Shown here piece by piece: positions 9,866 to 18,543 of a DNA stretch of 64,000 nucleotides. Under the pieces are notes generated by a model. That model was not told the DNA's origin. It saw only the letters and a program-made list of their open reading frames with translations, and searched no databases. Within the stretch, counting starts at the first letter, position 1. Each line of letters starts with the position of its first letter. The DNA comes from Corynebacterium caspium DSM 44850. GTDB lineage: Bacteria > Actinomycetota > Actinomycetes > Mycobacteriales > Mycobacteriaceae. The DNA lies in NCBI RefSeq assembly GCF_030440555.1, contig NZ_CP047118.1, forward strand, positions 124,001 through 188,000, written 5' to 3'. Position numbers and translations under genes: made by a program.

Positions 9866-11476
9866 ATGAGTCGTCTACTTCCCCGCATTAGTGCTGCCAT
9901 TATTGCCATTTTATTGGTGATTGGCGCGGCGGTTATTCTTTTTGGAAAAATCACTCCGCAACATGCGTGGGAGGACGCCGCCGACCCCCAAGGGGTACCT
10001 GCCGATGTACTTAGCCCTGCAGATATTGTAGATGCGCGCCGGGCCGCAGGAGAAGCCGGAACCCAAGCAGCTTTCTTGTTAACCGGCACAAATGACCTGG
10101 TCAAAGGGGTGCTACAGCTTTCCGATGGCGCTGCAGAACTTGGCACTGGCGTCGATAAACTCTCAAAAGGGGCCCAAGAACTTTCTCAAGGCATGGTGCA
10201 ACTGCAAGCAGCCACCGGACAGCTAGGCAAGGGGGCCACAGAGCTAGCTGATGGCGTGAATACTGCCGCGGATAATATTGCCGCCCTTGGAGTAGTACAA
10301 GGCCAGATGCTGACTGCGCTAAATGGGGTGGAAAAAGATATTCAAGATTCCCTCTACCCCAATAAGAAGGAATTACTTGATCAACTGCACGGTTTCCGGG
10401 CCCAACTTGAAGCCTTTGATTTTCAAGGTGGGGTTAATCAAGACTTAAAGCGCATGAAAGATGGCTCTCGCGAATTAGCTAACCAACTAGCCGTACCCGG
10501 TTATGGTTTTCACGATGGCATCTATAGTGCCACCAAAGGCGCGAAGACCCTATCAGATGAATTAGGAAATGCTAATAATCAAGTAGGCGGGGCTCTCGAT
10601 GGCATTAACCAGCTCAAAGAGGGCACCGAAAAAATAAATACCCTAGCTGAAGGCAATAAGGAGCGCATCACTCAAATCCAACGCTCTTTGCCAGCAGTAC
10701 AAGCCCCCGCAGCTGGTGCTGATACCGCAGCTGCCGACGCCAAAGCCGCGCCAGTAGGACCAGCCCTTGCCCCTACTTCGGGCTTCCTTTTAGCTGCGCT
10801 AGTGCTCCTCGGCGGAGCTGCTGCAGGGCTTTTAGCTTGGCGGCAAGCCCTAGCTGTCGGGGTAGTTTCCACCCTGGCAACAGCAGCCCTATTTGCGATT
10901 CTAGCCACTGGATCCGGAGTAGTAGGCGTAGGTTTTGCGCTGCTCACCGCGGCTTTATTATGCCTAGGTAGCTTTGGATTAGCCGCAATGTGTGTCCGTT
11001 ATATGGGTACTTTCTTAGGCGGCATGATCGCGATGCTTGGGGTTTTAGTACAACTCGGCTTAGTCGGCTGGGTGTGGAAAACCGCAACCATTAGCGAAAT
11101 CCCTGCAGTGCTTCAAGGTATTGCCGGACTCATGCCGCTGCACTATGGCACCGCTGCTTTAACCTCTATTGGTAATGCCGGCGATCCCCTGATGCAGTGG
11201 GGTGGCATGGCAGTAGTTGGCATAATTGCAGTGGCCGGTTTCTTTGGCTCACGAGGCTGGGGAAGCAGCAAGGCTGTGGTTGATGCTGGGGCTGGGGCCA
11301 CTGGGGCCACTGGGGCACCTGCGACTGCTGAGGCTGCTGGGGCTGGTGGGGCTGCTGCCGAGGCAGAGGCGGACACGAACCGCGATGCGGCTGCTGCAGC
11401 ACCCCATACCGCAGAATTCCCCGCCAACACTGAGGAAGTTACCGGCGAAGATCTCGGGGATAACCCCAAAATTTAG
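9866..11476 (+). CDS. YhgE/Pip-like heptad-repeat membrane protein
   Basis: About 536 residues. One membrane helix (about residues 10-30) is followed by a long extracytoplasmic region. Its middle has repeated xxxLxxG heptads (LSDGAAELGTGVDKLSKG and onwards, about residues 80-140), as in YhgE/Pip-family proteins. Four or five helices follow between about 310 and 460, then an Ala/Gly/Glu-rich tail of about 75 residues that is probably disordered. The first ATG at 9866 was preferred to a TTG at 9857; neither has a clear ribosome site, so the transcript may be leaderless. Relatives include phage-infection and ESX-like or ABC-transporter-linked proteins, but no function can be assigned. It is divergent from the mrp operon. 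Confidence 0.75.
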   Translation: MSRLLPRISAAIIAILLVIGAAVILFGKITPQHAWEDAADPQGVPADVLSPADIVDARRAAGEAGTQAAFLLTGTNDLVKGVLQLSDGAAELGTGVDKLSKGAQELSQGMVQLQAATGQLGKGATELADGVNTAADNIAALGVVQGQMLTALNGVEKDIQDSLYPNKKELLDQLHGFRAQLEAFDFQGGVNQDLKRMKDGSRELANQLAVPGYGFHDGIYSATKGAKTLSDELGNANNQVGGALDGINQLKEGTEKINTLAEGNKERITQIQRSLPAVQAPAAGADTAAADAKAAPVGPALAPTSGFLLAALVLLGGAAAGLLAWRQALAVGVVSTLATAALFAILATGSGVVGVGFALLTAALLCLGSFGLAAMCVRYMGTFLGGMIAMLGVLVQLGLVGWVWKTATISEIPAVLQGIAGLMPLHYGTAALTSIGNAGDPLMQWGGMAVVGIIAVAGFFGSRGWGSSKAVVDAGAGATGATGAPATAEAAGAGGAAAEAEADTNRDAAAAAPHTAEFPANTEEVTGEDLGDNPKI

Positions 11477-11513
11477 GACGCCGCATCGGATAGCAACTGC
11501 ATCAGGTAGCGTC

Positions 11514-11580
11514 AAAAATATCCGCACCCCCAAGTATTCCAAGTATCTATAGGAAACCTTTTGGGGAGTGCGGTATTTTT
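11514..11580. terminator. Bidirectional terminator
   Basis: A long imperfect inverted repeat joins 11514-11533 (AAAAATATCCGCACCCCCAA) with 11559-11580 (TTTTGGGGAGTGCGGTATTTTT). It has A/T runs on both outer sides and so can stop transcription from both converging genes. Confidence 0.75.
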
Positions 11581-11620
11581 ATGCCCGATGAATTAAGTGC
11601 CAAGGCGCATTATTGGCGCA

Positions 11621-12628
11621 TTATTTCAGGTGATCAGCGATAATCTGCAAGGCCTCCACAGAACGGACCGAGGCATCTAGTGCGGCGCCAGGCACCACAA
11701 TATAGTTTTTTTGCTGTACGGCCTGCATATTTTTAGTAGCCGGATGGTTTTCTAGCACCTCAATTTTTTCAGCAGCGGTATCCATGGGGCGGCCGCGTCC
11801 AGAAAGATCTGCCACCACAATATAATCCGGGTTTGCGTCGGCGAAGGCTTCCATAGAGATATCGTTACGAGTCTCCGGCAGATTTCCAAAGGCATTAACG
11901 CTGCCCGTAATGCTGGAAATATCGTTGGCAATGCCCTTTCCACCATCGACATATACCTTTGCGCCATCCTTGGCCACCACAAATAAGAAGGAAAGCTTCT
12001 TGCCTGACTCCATAGTGGCGGCTTTGATGGCAAGTTTTTGTTCCGCTATTAGCTTTTGAGCCTGATCTTCGGCACTGAGGATCTTGCCTAGTTGCTCATA
12101 GTCGCGAAATATTAAGTCAAAACCAGTTTCGCCTTCTTTGCCGCATTCGGTATTGGAAACAAAGGTGGGAATGCCGTGCTGGTACCACTCTTCGCGAGTA
12201 CCGCCGAGCTGTTTGGTGAAATTAGCTTGTTGGGTGGTGACAATGAAATCCGGATCATAATCGCGCAGCTCCTCATTTGTGGGAGCTGTTTTGCTGATGA
12301 CGGGAATAGCTTCATAATCTTTTTGCCACTTAGGCGATACCGCATCGCGCAGACTGGCAGTACCAATCATTTTTTCTTGTTGTTCTAAGGCAAAGAGATT
12401 TTCGGTTGCCGATTGCATCAAAGTGGCCACCCTGGTGGGTGGCTTTGCGATGGTCATCTCAAAGCCGCAGTTGGTAATGCTAAAAGGGGTAAATTCTGCC
12501 GCGGCTTTAGTGGTAGTCGCCATGCCACTGCCTGGCGTAGCGGTCTCAGATTCTTTGCTAGTGCCTGCGCAGGCTGTCAATAATAAGGAAGCCGCACAGA
12601 GGCTGGCTAAAAGTTTAGTTCGGATCAT
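11621..12628 (-). CDS. Fe3+-siderophore-binding lipoprotein
   Basis: A 335-residue substrate-binding protein of the periplasmic binding protein family used by siderophore ABC importers. The signal peptide ends in the lipobox LLTAC with Cys20, so the protein is lipid-anchored outside the membrane. PPTRVATLMQSATENLFALE, DPDFIVTTQQ and ADANPDYIVVADLSGRGRP are typical of this fold. The start ATG at 12628 was chosen because it gives a normal lipoprotein signal; the open frame extends further upstream but into repeated non-coding sequence. No permease or ATPase gene is adjacent, so it must work with a transporter encoded elsewhere. No clear DtxR box was seen upstream. Confidence 0.85.
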   Translation of the reverse strand: MIRTKLLASLCAASLLLTACAGTSKESETATPGSGMATTTKAAAEFTPFSITNCGFEMTIAKPPTRVATLMQSATENLFALEQQEKMIGTASLRDAVSPKWQKDYEAIPVISKTAPTNEELRDYDPDFIVTTQQANFTKQLGGTREEWYQHGIPTFVSNTECGKEGETGFDLIFRDYEQLGKILSAEDQAQKLIAEQKLAIKAATMESGKKLSFLFVVAKDGAKVYVDGGKGIANDISSITGSVNAFGNLPETRNDISMEAFADANPDYIVVADLSGRGRPMDTAAEKIEVLENHPATKNMQAVQQKNYIVVPGAALDASVRSVEALQIIADHLK

Positions 12629-12717
12629 AATCAATAGACTATCATTCAAGCGAATAATTAGTTGTATGGCTGGGTGAATCTTAGGATCTCCCAGCCGCGC
12701 TGCGCATCCAGTACTGG

Positions 12718-12745
12718 CACCTGCCATCCGCCACCTGCCATCCGC
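12718..12745. repeat. Tandem 14-base direct repeat
   Basis: CACCTGCCATCCGC occurs twice head to tail (12718-12731 and 12732-12745), and a third partial copy CACCGCC follows. It lies between the lipoprotein gene and tRNA-Pro. No function is evident; slippage is the likely origin. Confidence 0.7.
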
Positions 12746-12807
12746 CACCGCCCCCTGGCCATCGGCCTCATGCCACCTCGCCTTTTATGGCTGGTAGGCA
12801 TAATAAA

Positions 12808-12854
12808 ACAGGCTGATCCTCTACCGTTTTGTAGTGGTAGAAAATCAGCCTGTG
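12808..12854 (-). terminator. Terminator of tRNA-Pro
   Basis: ACAGGCTGATCCTCTACC (12808-12825) pairs with GGTAGAAAATCAGCCTGT (12837-12854) except for a central mismatch. On the minus strand the hairpin is followed by TTTTATTA. It begins nine bases past the 3' end of tRNA-Pro. Confidence 0.7.
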
Positions 12855-12862
12855 TTATTTGG

Positions 12863-12936
12863 TCGGGATAACAGGATTTGAACCTGCGACCTCCTCGTCC
12901 CGAACGAGGCGCGCTACCAAGCTGCGCCATATCCCG
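12863..12936 (-). tRNA. tRNA-Pro (anticodon CGG)
   Basis: A full cloverleaf can be drawn on the minus strand. The acceptor stem is CGGGATA/TATCCCG with discriminator A, and the D arm includes GCGCAGCTTGGTAGCGC. The anticodon stem CCTCG/CGAGG encloses the loop TTCGGGA, which gives anticodon CGG. The T arm is GCAGGTTCAAATCCTGT-like. CCA is not encoded. Confidence 0.95.
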
Positions 12937-13017
12937 TGGTCCTCGTAGCACTATAGCTAAAATCTACGGGATTTCCAAAACTGCAGCCAGGTTACGCGTG
13001 CTCAGCGACTGCCTAGT

Positions 13018-13932
13018 TTAGGGCTGTGCTGTGAACCTTAATAGGGTTGCCGAAGGTGGGCAGAAAAGGCGTATGGGGGCGTATTTTGAGGTGCCCAGGC
13101 CATTGGAAACATGTAAGAGCATATCGTCGAAAACACTTAAACCAGAAGCACGGGCTCTATCAATTCCGCAGTTAGTGATAATGGCGCGTTCACCGGGCAG
13201 GCAGATTTGGCCGCCGTGGGTGTGACCAGCCAGGGCAAGGTCATAGCCATCGGCGGCGAATTTGCGCAGGACTCGTGGTTCTGGTGAGTGCAAAAGTGCT
13301 AAGTTCAGGTCGGCTTGGGGGTTTGGGGCACCGGCGATGGCGGGATAATTATCCAGGTTATGATGCGGATCATCGACCCCGGCTACGGCCAGACGTAAAC
13401 CGCTGGCAGTGAATTCTTGGCGCTTATTATTGGCATCGAGCCAACCGTGCTCGATAAAAGCGGCACGCATGCCTTGCCAGGGTAAATCCACATAGGAGGG
13501 TTCGCGTTTAGTTCCGGTGAGATATTTTAGGGGATTGCTAAAGCGGGGGGCCCAATAATCGTTGGTGCCAAATACGAAGAGCCCTGGTAACGGCAATAGT
13601 GGTTCGAGGGCGCGGATTACTGCAGGTACGGCGTGCAGATCCGAAAGATTATCTCCGGTATTTACCACCAAATCAGGCTTGAATTCGGCGAGTGCCTGCA
13701 CAAAGGCAATTTTTTCTTCTTGCCCCGGAATCATATGCAAGTCACTGATATGCAGAATCCGGAATTCGGTACCGTTTTCGAGACGTTTTAAAGCGGTGGT
13801 CGAAAGTCTGGGGAGGGTGTATTCATGAAGCTGGAAATTAGTTAATTCTCGGTAACCCCAAGCCGCAGCAGCTATCCCGGAAAGCGCGGCGGTACCTGTT
13901 AAAGCGGCGAGTTTTTTTATTATGTCCTGCAC
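13018..13932 (-). CDS. Calcineurin-like metallophosphoesterase
   Basis: A 304-residue protein of the YkuE-like metallophosphoesterase group. An N-terminal hydrophobic segment (about residues 8-26) suggests membrane anchoring or export. The metal-binding motifs are present in order: HISDLH (D-x-H), NTGDN, GTNDY in place of the more common GNHE, LLHSPEP and LAGHTHGGQI. The true substrate is unknown; members act on phosphodiesters or phospholipid headgroups. It is divergent from the yqeY-like gene with 41 bases between them, so the two promoters must be very close. It matches a conserved gene near ponA2 in other Mycobacteriales. Confidence 0.88.
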   Translation of the reverse strand: MQDIIKKLAALTGTAALSGIAAAAWGYRELTNFQLHEYTLPRLSTTALKRLENGTEFRILHISDLHMIPGQEEKIAFVQALAEFKPDLVVNTGDNLSDLHAVPAVIRALEPLLPLPGLFVFGTNDYWAPRFSNPLKYLTGTKREPSYVDLPWQGMRAAFIEHGWLDANNKRQEFTASGLRLAVAGVDDPHHNLDNYPAIAGAPNPQADLNLALLHSPEPRVLRKFAADGYDLALAGHTHGGQICLPGERAIITNCGIDRARASGLSVFDDMLLHVSNGLGTSKYAPIRLFCPPSATLLRFTAQP

Positions 13933-13973
13933 TCCGGCAACCTTACCTGCTTGATGACGAGTATTTTGAAAGT

Positions 13974-14435
13974 ATGACTGATATTAAGCAACAACTCCGT
14001 ATTGATATGAAGCAAGCCATGAAGGATAAAAACACCACTAAATTGGGCACTATTCGGATGTTGCTGGCAGCTTTCCAAGAAGAGGAAACTCGTGGGGTCA
14101 AGCATGAACTTGATGCCACCACTGTGCAACAAGTGCTGGCCCGCGAGATCAAAAAACGTCGGGAGTCTGCGGCTATATATGCTGATAATAACCGTCCAGA
14201 GCTCGCCGAAAAAGAGCTAGCAGAGGTTGCGGTGTTGGAGGAGTATCAGCCGCAGCAACTAAATGACATGGAGCTAACTGAGCTTATTGAGGCTGCCATT
14301 AATGACGTGGTGGGAACGACGGCCCCCACCATGCGCGATATGGGCCAAATCATGAAAGTAGCTACTGCACAGGCGGCGGGACGCGCTGATGGCAAGCGCC
14401 TATCTACTGCAGTGCGTGCCCGCCTGCAGGCCTAG
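13974..14435 (+). CDS. GatB/YqeY domain protein
   Basis: A 153-residue cytosolic protein made only of the YqeY helical domain, which also forms the tail of GatB in the glutamyl-tRNA amidotransferase. MKQAMKDKNTTKLGTIRMLLAA, LAREIKKRRESAAIYADNNR and MRDMGQIMKVATAQAAGRADG are family signatures. The stand-alone form is thought to bind tRNA, but its role is not settled. It ends 11 bases before the converging PBP gene. Confidence 0.9.
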   Translation: MTDIKQQLRIDMKQAMKDKNTTKLGTIRMLLAAFQEEETRGVKHELDATTVQQVLAREIKKRRESAAIYADNNRPELAEKELAEVAVLEEYQPQQLNDMELTELIEAAINDVVGTTAPTMRDMGQIMKVATAQAAGRADGKRLSTAVRARLQA

Positions 14436-14446
14436 CACCTCGCTGC

Positions 14447-16837
14447 TTAATTGGCCTGCAGTCTATCTAGCAGCGCATTTAGCTCATCAGTATTGATGGT
14501 GATCTCTGGCAGTGGAGCTTCTGGACGGTTAGTAACTACTGGAGGTGCGATGGTAGTTGGGAGCGGCGCTGCACTGCCGTCAGAGATTTCTAAGGTGATT
14601 TGCGAGCCTTCGTTTAGCAGCGGATCCTCACTGGTTGCGCGGACTACTTGGCCTTTGGGTAGGCCATTTCCGCGCACAATTCGGGTGTATACGCTGTAGC
14701 GGTGCTCTTGTAGGATCTTCATGGCATCTTCGCGTTTTTTACCTACCAGGCTTTGCAAGAAGGAGTGGGTAGTTCCGCGGCTGTAGTCGGGTTTAAGTTG
14801 GGGGATTTCACCTGCGGTAGCGGCTGGAATCCGGTTGGCTAGTTGGAACCAGGAGTGCGCTGGTTCATTACCACCAAAGAGGGATCCTTCTTCGCATTGG
14901 CGTACCGGGCTAGTACAGAGGGAGGTTACGGTGGTGCCGTCGTTGTAGATATAGGGTGCTGCGGCAAAGCCGCTATTAAAGCCAATGAAGGCTGAGGATT
15001 GGTGGCTTTCGGTGGTACCGGTTTTTACTGCTACTGGTTTAGTCCAGTTGGTAGATTTCGCGGCAGCCGCCGCAGTACCTACTGTGGCATCGGTAGACAT
15101 GCCTTGCATGAGGGCGGCAGCTATTTCTTTATCTAGGACATCTTCGCAGGCAGGGCGATCAATAAATACTTCATTGCCAAAGCGGTCGGTCACTTTAGAG
15201 ATCGGGTTGGGTTCACACCAGCGTCCCCCGGAGGCCAGGGTTGCGCCCACATTGGAAAGCTCCAGTGCGTTTACTGGGGTGGGGCCCAGGGTGAAGGATC
15301 CTAAATTATGGTCTTTTACATAATCTGCGATGGAGGATTGCTCGTTGAAAGTTCCTGGTGCGGAGTAGCTGCGTAGCCCTAAAGCCACAGCCATATCTAC
15401 TACCGGGCTTACGCCAACTTCTTGGATGAGGTTTACAAATGAGGTGTTCGGGGATTGTGCCAACGCATCGCGCAGACTCAGTTTGGGGGGATAAACACCA
15501 GCATTTTCTACACAGTAGGTGTCGGGGGGACAATTTTTGGCGCCGCCGTCGCCCATACCTTTAAGTTCTATGCGGGTGGGTACTTCGAGTTGGGAATCAA
15601 GTCCGAGGCCTTCTTTTAGTGCTACTGCGGCGGTAAATATTTTAAATACTGAGCCGGCACCATTGCCCACTAAGGAAGCGGGTTGGGGAAGCACTGTTTG
15701 GCCTTGTTCTAGTTCTAGCCCGTAGGAACGAGAGGAGGTCATGGCTAAAATATTGCGAGATTCCTCACCGGGTTCCACAATATTTAGTACTTCTGCCACC
15801 CCTGGGGCGGTGGGGCTTACATGGGCGGCAATTACTTCGTGGGCAGCTTGTTGAATTTCCGGATCCAAGGTGGTTTCAATAGTAAAGGCACCGTTTTTGA
15901 TATCTTCGCGGCTAAGACCTTTGGATTCCAAATAGTTCAGGGCGTAATCGCACATAAAACCGTTATCCCCGGCGGTGATGCATCCGTTGGGAAGGCCTAG
16001 AGGTTCAGGAAGCACCCCTAGTGGTTCGCTAGCATATTGAGTTGCTTCAGCTTGGGTGATTACTCCGCGGCTCACCATGGTTTCTAGCACTAGGTTGCGC
16101 CGATTAAGCACGCCTTCTTCGTTGCTATAGGGGTCTAGATAGGAAGAAGATTGCACCATGCCGGCCAACATTGCTGCTTGAGGCACGGTTAGTTCTGCCG
16201 CAGAAATCCCAAAATAGGTTTTGGCGGCGGCTTCAATACCAAAGGCGCCGTGTCCAAAAGGTACTAAGTTTAGGTAGCGGGTAAGAATCTGATCTTTGCT
16301 AAGTAATTTGTCTAGATCGCTAGCCATGCGCATTTCGCGCAATTTCCTAGATACGGAACGTTCCGTGGCGGCGGCCTGTTCTTTTTTATCGGTGGCGGCA
16401 ACTAAGAGTAGATAGTTTTTTACATATTGCTGGTTCAAGGTGGAAGCGCCCTGTTCCACCCCGCCAGATAAAATATTGGTAATCAAAGCGCGCATGGTGC
16501 CTTGAATATCTACGCCTTCATGCTCATAAAAGCGTCGATCCTCAATGCTTACGATGGCTTCTTTCATATTGGTTGAAATAGCTTCACTGGGAACCTCGTA
16601 GCGGCGTTGGTCATACAACCAGGCCAGCGGCTCGCCGTGCACATCGGTAATGGTGGTGACCCCCGGAGTCATACCTTCGGTGAGGTCTGCCAGATTGCTT
16701 TCCATAGTGGCTTGGGTGCGCGCTGCGGCAAAACCCGTCATGCCAGCTGCTGGCGCTAGTGCTACTGCGCCTAAAAGCCCGGCACAGATCGTCCCTCCGA
16801 TGAGGGTCAGCAGCGATTTCCCAATAGACATGCCCAT
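14447..16837 (-). CDS. Class A penicillin-binding protein (PonA2/Pbp1a type)
   Basis: A bifunctional peptidoglycan synthase of 796 residues. A single membrane anchor (about 8-32) precedes the glycosyltransferase domain with catalytic Glu99 in IEDRRFYEHEGVD and GASTLNQQYVKN. The transpeptidase domain has Ser396 in SVFK, SPNTS for the SxN motif, and KTGTTESHQS. A PASTA-like domain (about 690-755) and a Pro/Thr-rich tail follow. Domain order and neighbours match M. tuberculosis PonA2 and C. glutamicum Pbp1a. A second in-frame ATG two codons in is an equally good start. The whiB4/whcA gene usually found next to it is absent here. Confidence 0.92.
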   Translation of the reverse strand: MGMSIGKSLLTLIGGTICAGLLGAVALAPAAGMTGFAAARTQATMESNLADLTEGMTPGVTTITDVHGEPLAWLYDQRRYEVPSEAISTNMKEAIVSIEDRRFYEHEGVDIQGTMRALITNILSGGVEQGASTLNQQYVKNYLLLVAATDKKEQAAATERSVSRKLREMRMASDLDKLLSKDQILTRYLNLVPFGHGAFGIEAAAKTYFGISAAELTVPQAAMLAGMVQSSSYLDPYSNEEGVLNRRNLVLETMVSRGVITQAEATQYASEPLGVLPEPLGLPNGCITAGDNGFMCDYALNYLESKGLSREDIKNGAFTIETTLDPEIQQAAHEVIAAHVSPTAPGVAEVLNIVEPGEESRNILAMTSSRSYGLELEQGQTVLPQPASLVGNGAGSVFKIFTAAVALKEGLGLDSQLEVPTRIELKGMGDGGAKNCPPDTYCVENAGVYPPKLSLRDALAQSPNTSFVNLIQEVGVSPVVDMAVALGLRSYSAPGTFNEQSSIADYVKDHNLGSFTLGPTPVNALELSNVGATLASGGRWCEPNPISKVTDRFGNEVFIDRPACEDVLDKEIAAALMQGMSTDATVGTAAAAAKSTNWTKPVAVKTGTTESHQSSAFIGFNSGFAAAPYIYNDGTTVTSLCTSPVRQCEEGSLFGGNEPAHSWFQLANRIPAATAGEIPQLKPDYSRGTTHSFLQSLVGKKREDAMKILQEHRYSVYTRIVRGNGLPKGQVVRATSEDPLLNEGSQITLEISDGSAAPLPTTIAPPVVTNRPEAPLPEITINTDELNALLDRLQAN

Positions 16838-16926
16838 TACCCTACGCAGTTTTAGCCCCTTCTACCTACCCCTCGGCCAATAAATTGTGGAATTTCACTC
16901 TCTTTTGGGGTTTTGCGGGCTGCACC

Positions 16927-16935
16927 TGTGGATAA
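16927..16935 (-). promoter_or_regulatory. Perfect DnaA box
   Basis: TGTGGATAA is the exact complement of the DnaA box TTATCCACA. It lies between the PBP gene and the DUF4177 gene, about 40 bases before the DUF4177 start and 90 bases upstream of the PBP start. Confidence 0.5.
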
Positions 16936-16975
16936 CTTTCCCGCTAACTAGGGAACCCCCGCTAAGGTGGTTGCT

Positions 16976-17131
16976 ATGAAGAAATGGGAATATGTGACCG
17001 TTCCGCTTTTAATCCATGCCACCAAGCAGATTCTTGATAGTTGGGGTGAAGATGGCTGGGAATTAGTAACCGTAATTCCAGGCGCTAACCCTGAAAATCT
17101 GGTGGCTTATCTAAAAAGAGAGGTGCTCTAA
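16976..17131 (+). CDS. DUF4177 small protein
   Basis: A 51-residue protein that begins MKKWEYVTVPLLIHATKQIL. It has the conserved GEDGWELVTVIPG core of the DUF4177 family. Its stop overlaps the start of the RidA gene as TAATG, so both are translated together. The same small gene precedes the RidA homologue in M. tuberculosis (Rv3678A), which supports that it is real. No function is known. Confidence 0.85.
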   Translation: MKKWEYVTVPLLIHATKQILDSWGEDGWELVTVIPGANPENLVAYLKREVL

Positions 17132-17601
17132 TGACGCAAACCTCATGGACTTCCACCTTAAAACAGTTAGGCCTCTCGCTTCCTCCAGTAGCAGCGCCGG
17201 TGGCGGCTTATGTTCCGGCTACCCAGGTGGGCACGCAGGTGTGGACTTCTGGGCAACTTCCCTTTATTGCTGGTGAATTGCCAGCTACTGGCCAATTAGG
17301 GGCGGAGATAACTGTTGCGCAGGGCCAAGAATATGCGCGAATTGCCACTTTAAATGCTTTGGCGGCAGTGGCTGATGTGGTGGGTTTGGATGCGATTATT
17401 CGCATTATAAAAGTTACTGGTTTTGTGGCTTCGGCCCCAGATTTTCATGAGCAGCCCGCAGTAGTTAATGGGGCCTCGCAGCTATTGGGAGAAATCTTTG
17501 GGGAGGCTGGAAAACACGTACGTTCTGCTGTTGGGGTAGCGGAATTACCGTTGAATTCCCCCGTGGAAGTTGAACTTATAGTGGAGATAGCAGCCGAATA
17601 G
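17131..17601 (+). CDS. RidA/YjgF/L-PSP family protein
   Basis: A 156-residue protein of the Rv3678c type. VQVWTSGQLPF-like and GQEYARIATLNALAAVADVVGLD sequences are recognisable RidA elements. Classical RidA deaminates reactive enamine/imine intermediates, but this longer actinobacterial subgroup has no proven activity. The usual arginine near the C-terminus (xRSAVGVAELP) is present as HVRSAVGVAELPLNSPVEVE. It overlaps the DUF4177 gene by one base. Confidence 0.88.
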   Translation: MTQTSWTSTLKQLGLSLPPVAAPVAAYVPATQVGTQVWTSGQLPFIAGELPATGQLGAEITVAQGQEYARIATLNALAAVADVVGLDAIIRIIKVTGFVASAPDFHEQPAVVNGASQLLGEIFGEAGKHVRSAVGVAELPLNSPVEVELIVEIAAE

Positions 17602-17627
17602 TCTGAGCACCAGCTATGCTGTTGGTC

Positions 17628-18449
17628 ATGGAGCATCCTGCGTACAGTCAGCTGCGAAACGTTACCCCCTCTGCAGGTGTGGTGTTATGTCCGAACCCAA
17701 GCTATGCGGCTTTGGAGGGCACTAATTCCTGGGTGGTTAGCGCCCCCGGAGACACCCATTCTATTGTTATTGATCCGGGCCCTGAAGATGAAGGCCACCT
17801 CAATGTCTTAAATGCGAAAGCCGGCGAGGTGGCTTTAACTTTGTTAACGCATAGGCATCACGATCATGCCGACGGTGCGCATCGTTTCCGGCAGCTCACT
17901 GCGGCCCCTGTGCGAGCTATGGATCCGCTGTACTGCTATGGCGGTGGCCAGCCGCTAGTAGATGGAGAAATTATCTCTGTACCGGGGGTTACGCCGCAGA
18001 TCGAAGTGGTAGCTACCCCTGGGCACACCAGCGATAGCGTGTGTTTTTTCCTCTGGTCTGGCACTCCTGGGGAATCAGATTTAGAAGGCATCTTTACTGG
18101 CGATACCATCGCTGGGCGGCACACCACCATGATCTCTGAAACCGACGGAGACTTAGCAGCTTATTTACTATCACTAAAGCTGCTGGAAGAACGCGGCGCT
18201 GGTATTCCACTTTTGCCTGGTCATGGCCCTGATGCGCCTGATTTGCAGCCTTTTGCCCGCAAATATTTGGACCGCCGGAAATATCGTTTAGATCAGATTC
18301 TTAAAGTATGGCAAACCCATGGCAAAGATATTTCCTTAAAAGAGATGATTGACCTCATCTATGACGATGTGGACCCGGTGCTGCGAGGCGCTGCGGAACA
18401 ATCAACTAGGGCGGCGTTGAAATATTTAGAAAGCCTGCCCAGTAGCTAG
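17628..18449 (+). CDS. MBL-fold metallohydrolase
   Basis: A 273-residue metallo-beta-lactamase-fold hydrolase of the Rv3677c type. The metal motif is LTHRHHDHADG (HxHxDH), followed by TPGHTSDS and FTGDTIAG, then LLPGHGP as the last histidine motif. A C-terminal helical domain completes the LACTB2-like layout, a group that includes RNases and thioesterases; the substrate here is unknown. ATG 17628 was chosen because homologues begin MEHPAY; an in-frame ATG 12 bases upstream is also possible. It follows the RidA gene by 26 bases. Confidence 0.88.
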   Translation: MEHPAYSQLRNVTPSAGVVLCPNPSYAALEGTNSWVVSAPGDTHSIVIDPGPEDEGHLNVLNAKAGEVALTLLTHRHHDHADGAHRFRQLTAAPVRAMDPLYCYGGGQPLVDGEIISVPGVTPQIEVVATPGHTSDSVCFFLWSGTPGESDLEGIFTGDTIAGRHTTMISETDGDLAAYLLSLKLLEERGAGIPLLPGHGPDAPDLQPFARKYLDRRKYRLDQILKVWQTHGKDISLKEMIDLIYDDVDPVLRGAAEQSTRAALKYLESLPSS

Positions 18450-18491
18450 GCTTTCCTGTCGTTAAATTTTCCCAGCCCTTGCATACATAAA

Positions 18492-18526
18492 AACACCGGT
18501 ACTTCCTATTAGGAGATACCGGTGTT
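18492..18526. terminator. Bidirectional terminator between MBL gene and glxR
   Basis: AACACCGGTA (18492-18501) pairs with TACCGGTGTT (18517-18526). On the minus strand the hairpin is followed by TTTTTATG, and on the plus strand by AAAAGTTTT, so it mainly terminates glxR. Confidence 0.75.
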
Positions 18527-18543
18527 AAAAGTTTTAGCGATAA

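Noticed and set aside
11226-11552. Low-complexity Leu/Gly/Arg-rich frames at the end of the heptad-repeat gene
   Set aside because: They come from GGGGCTG-type repeats that encode the Ala/Gly tail in the true frame.
12658-12951. A 97-codon minus-strand frame over tRNA-Pro
   Set aside because: It reads through the tRNA gene, its terminator and the 14-base repeats; there are no protein features.
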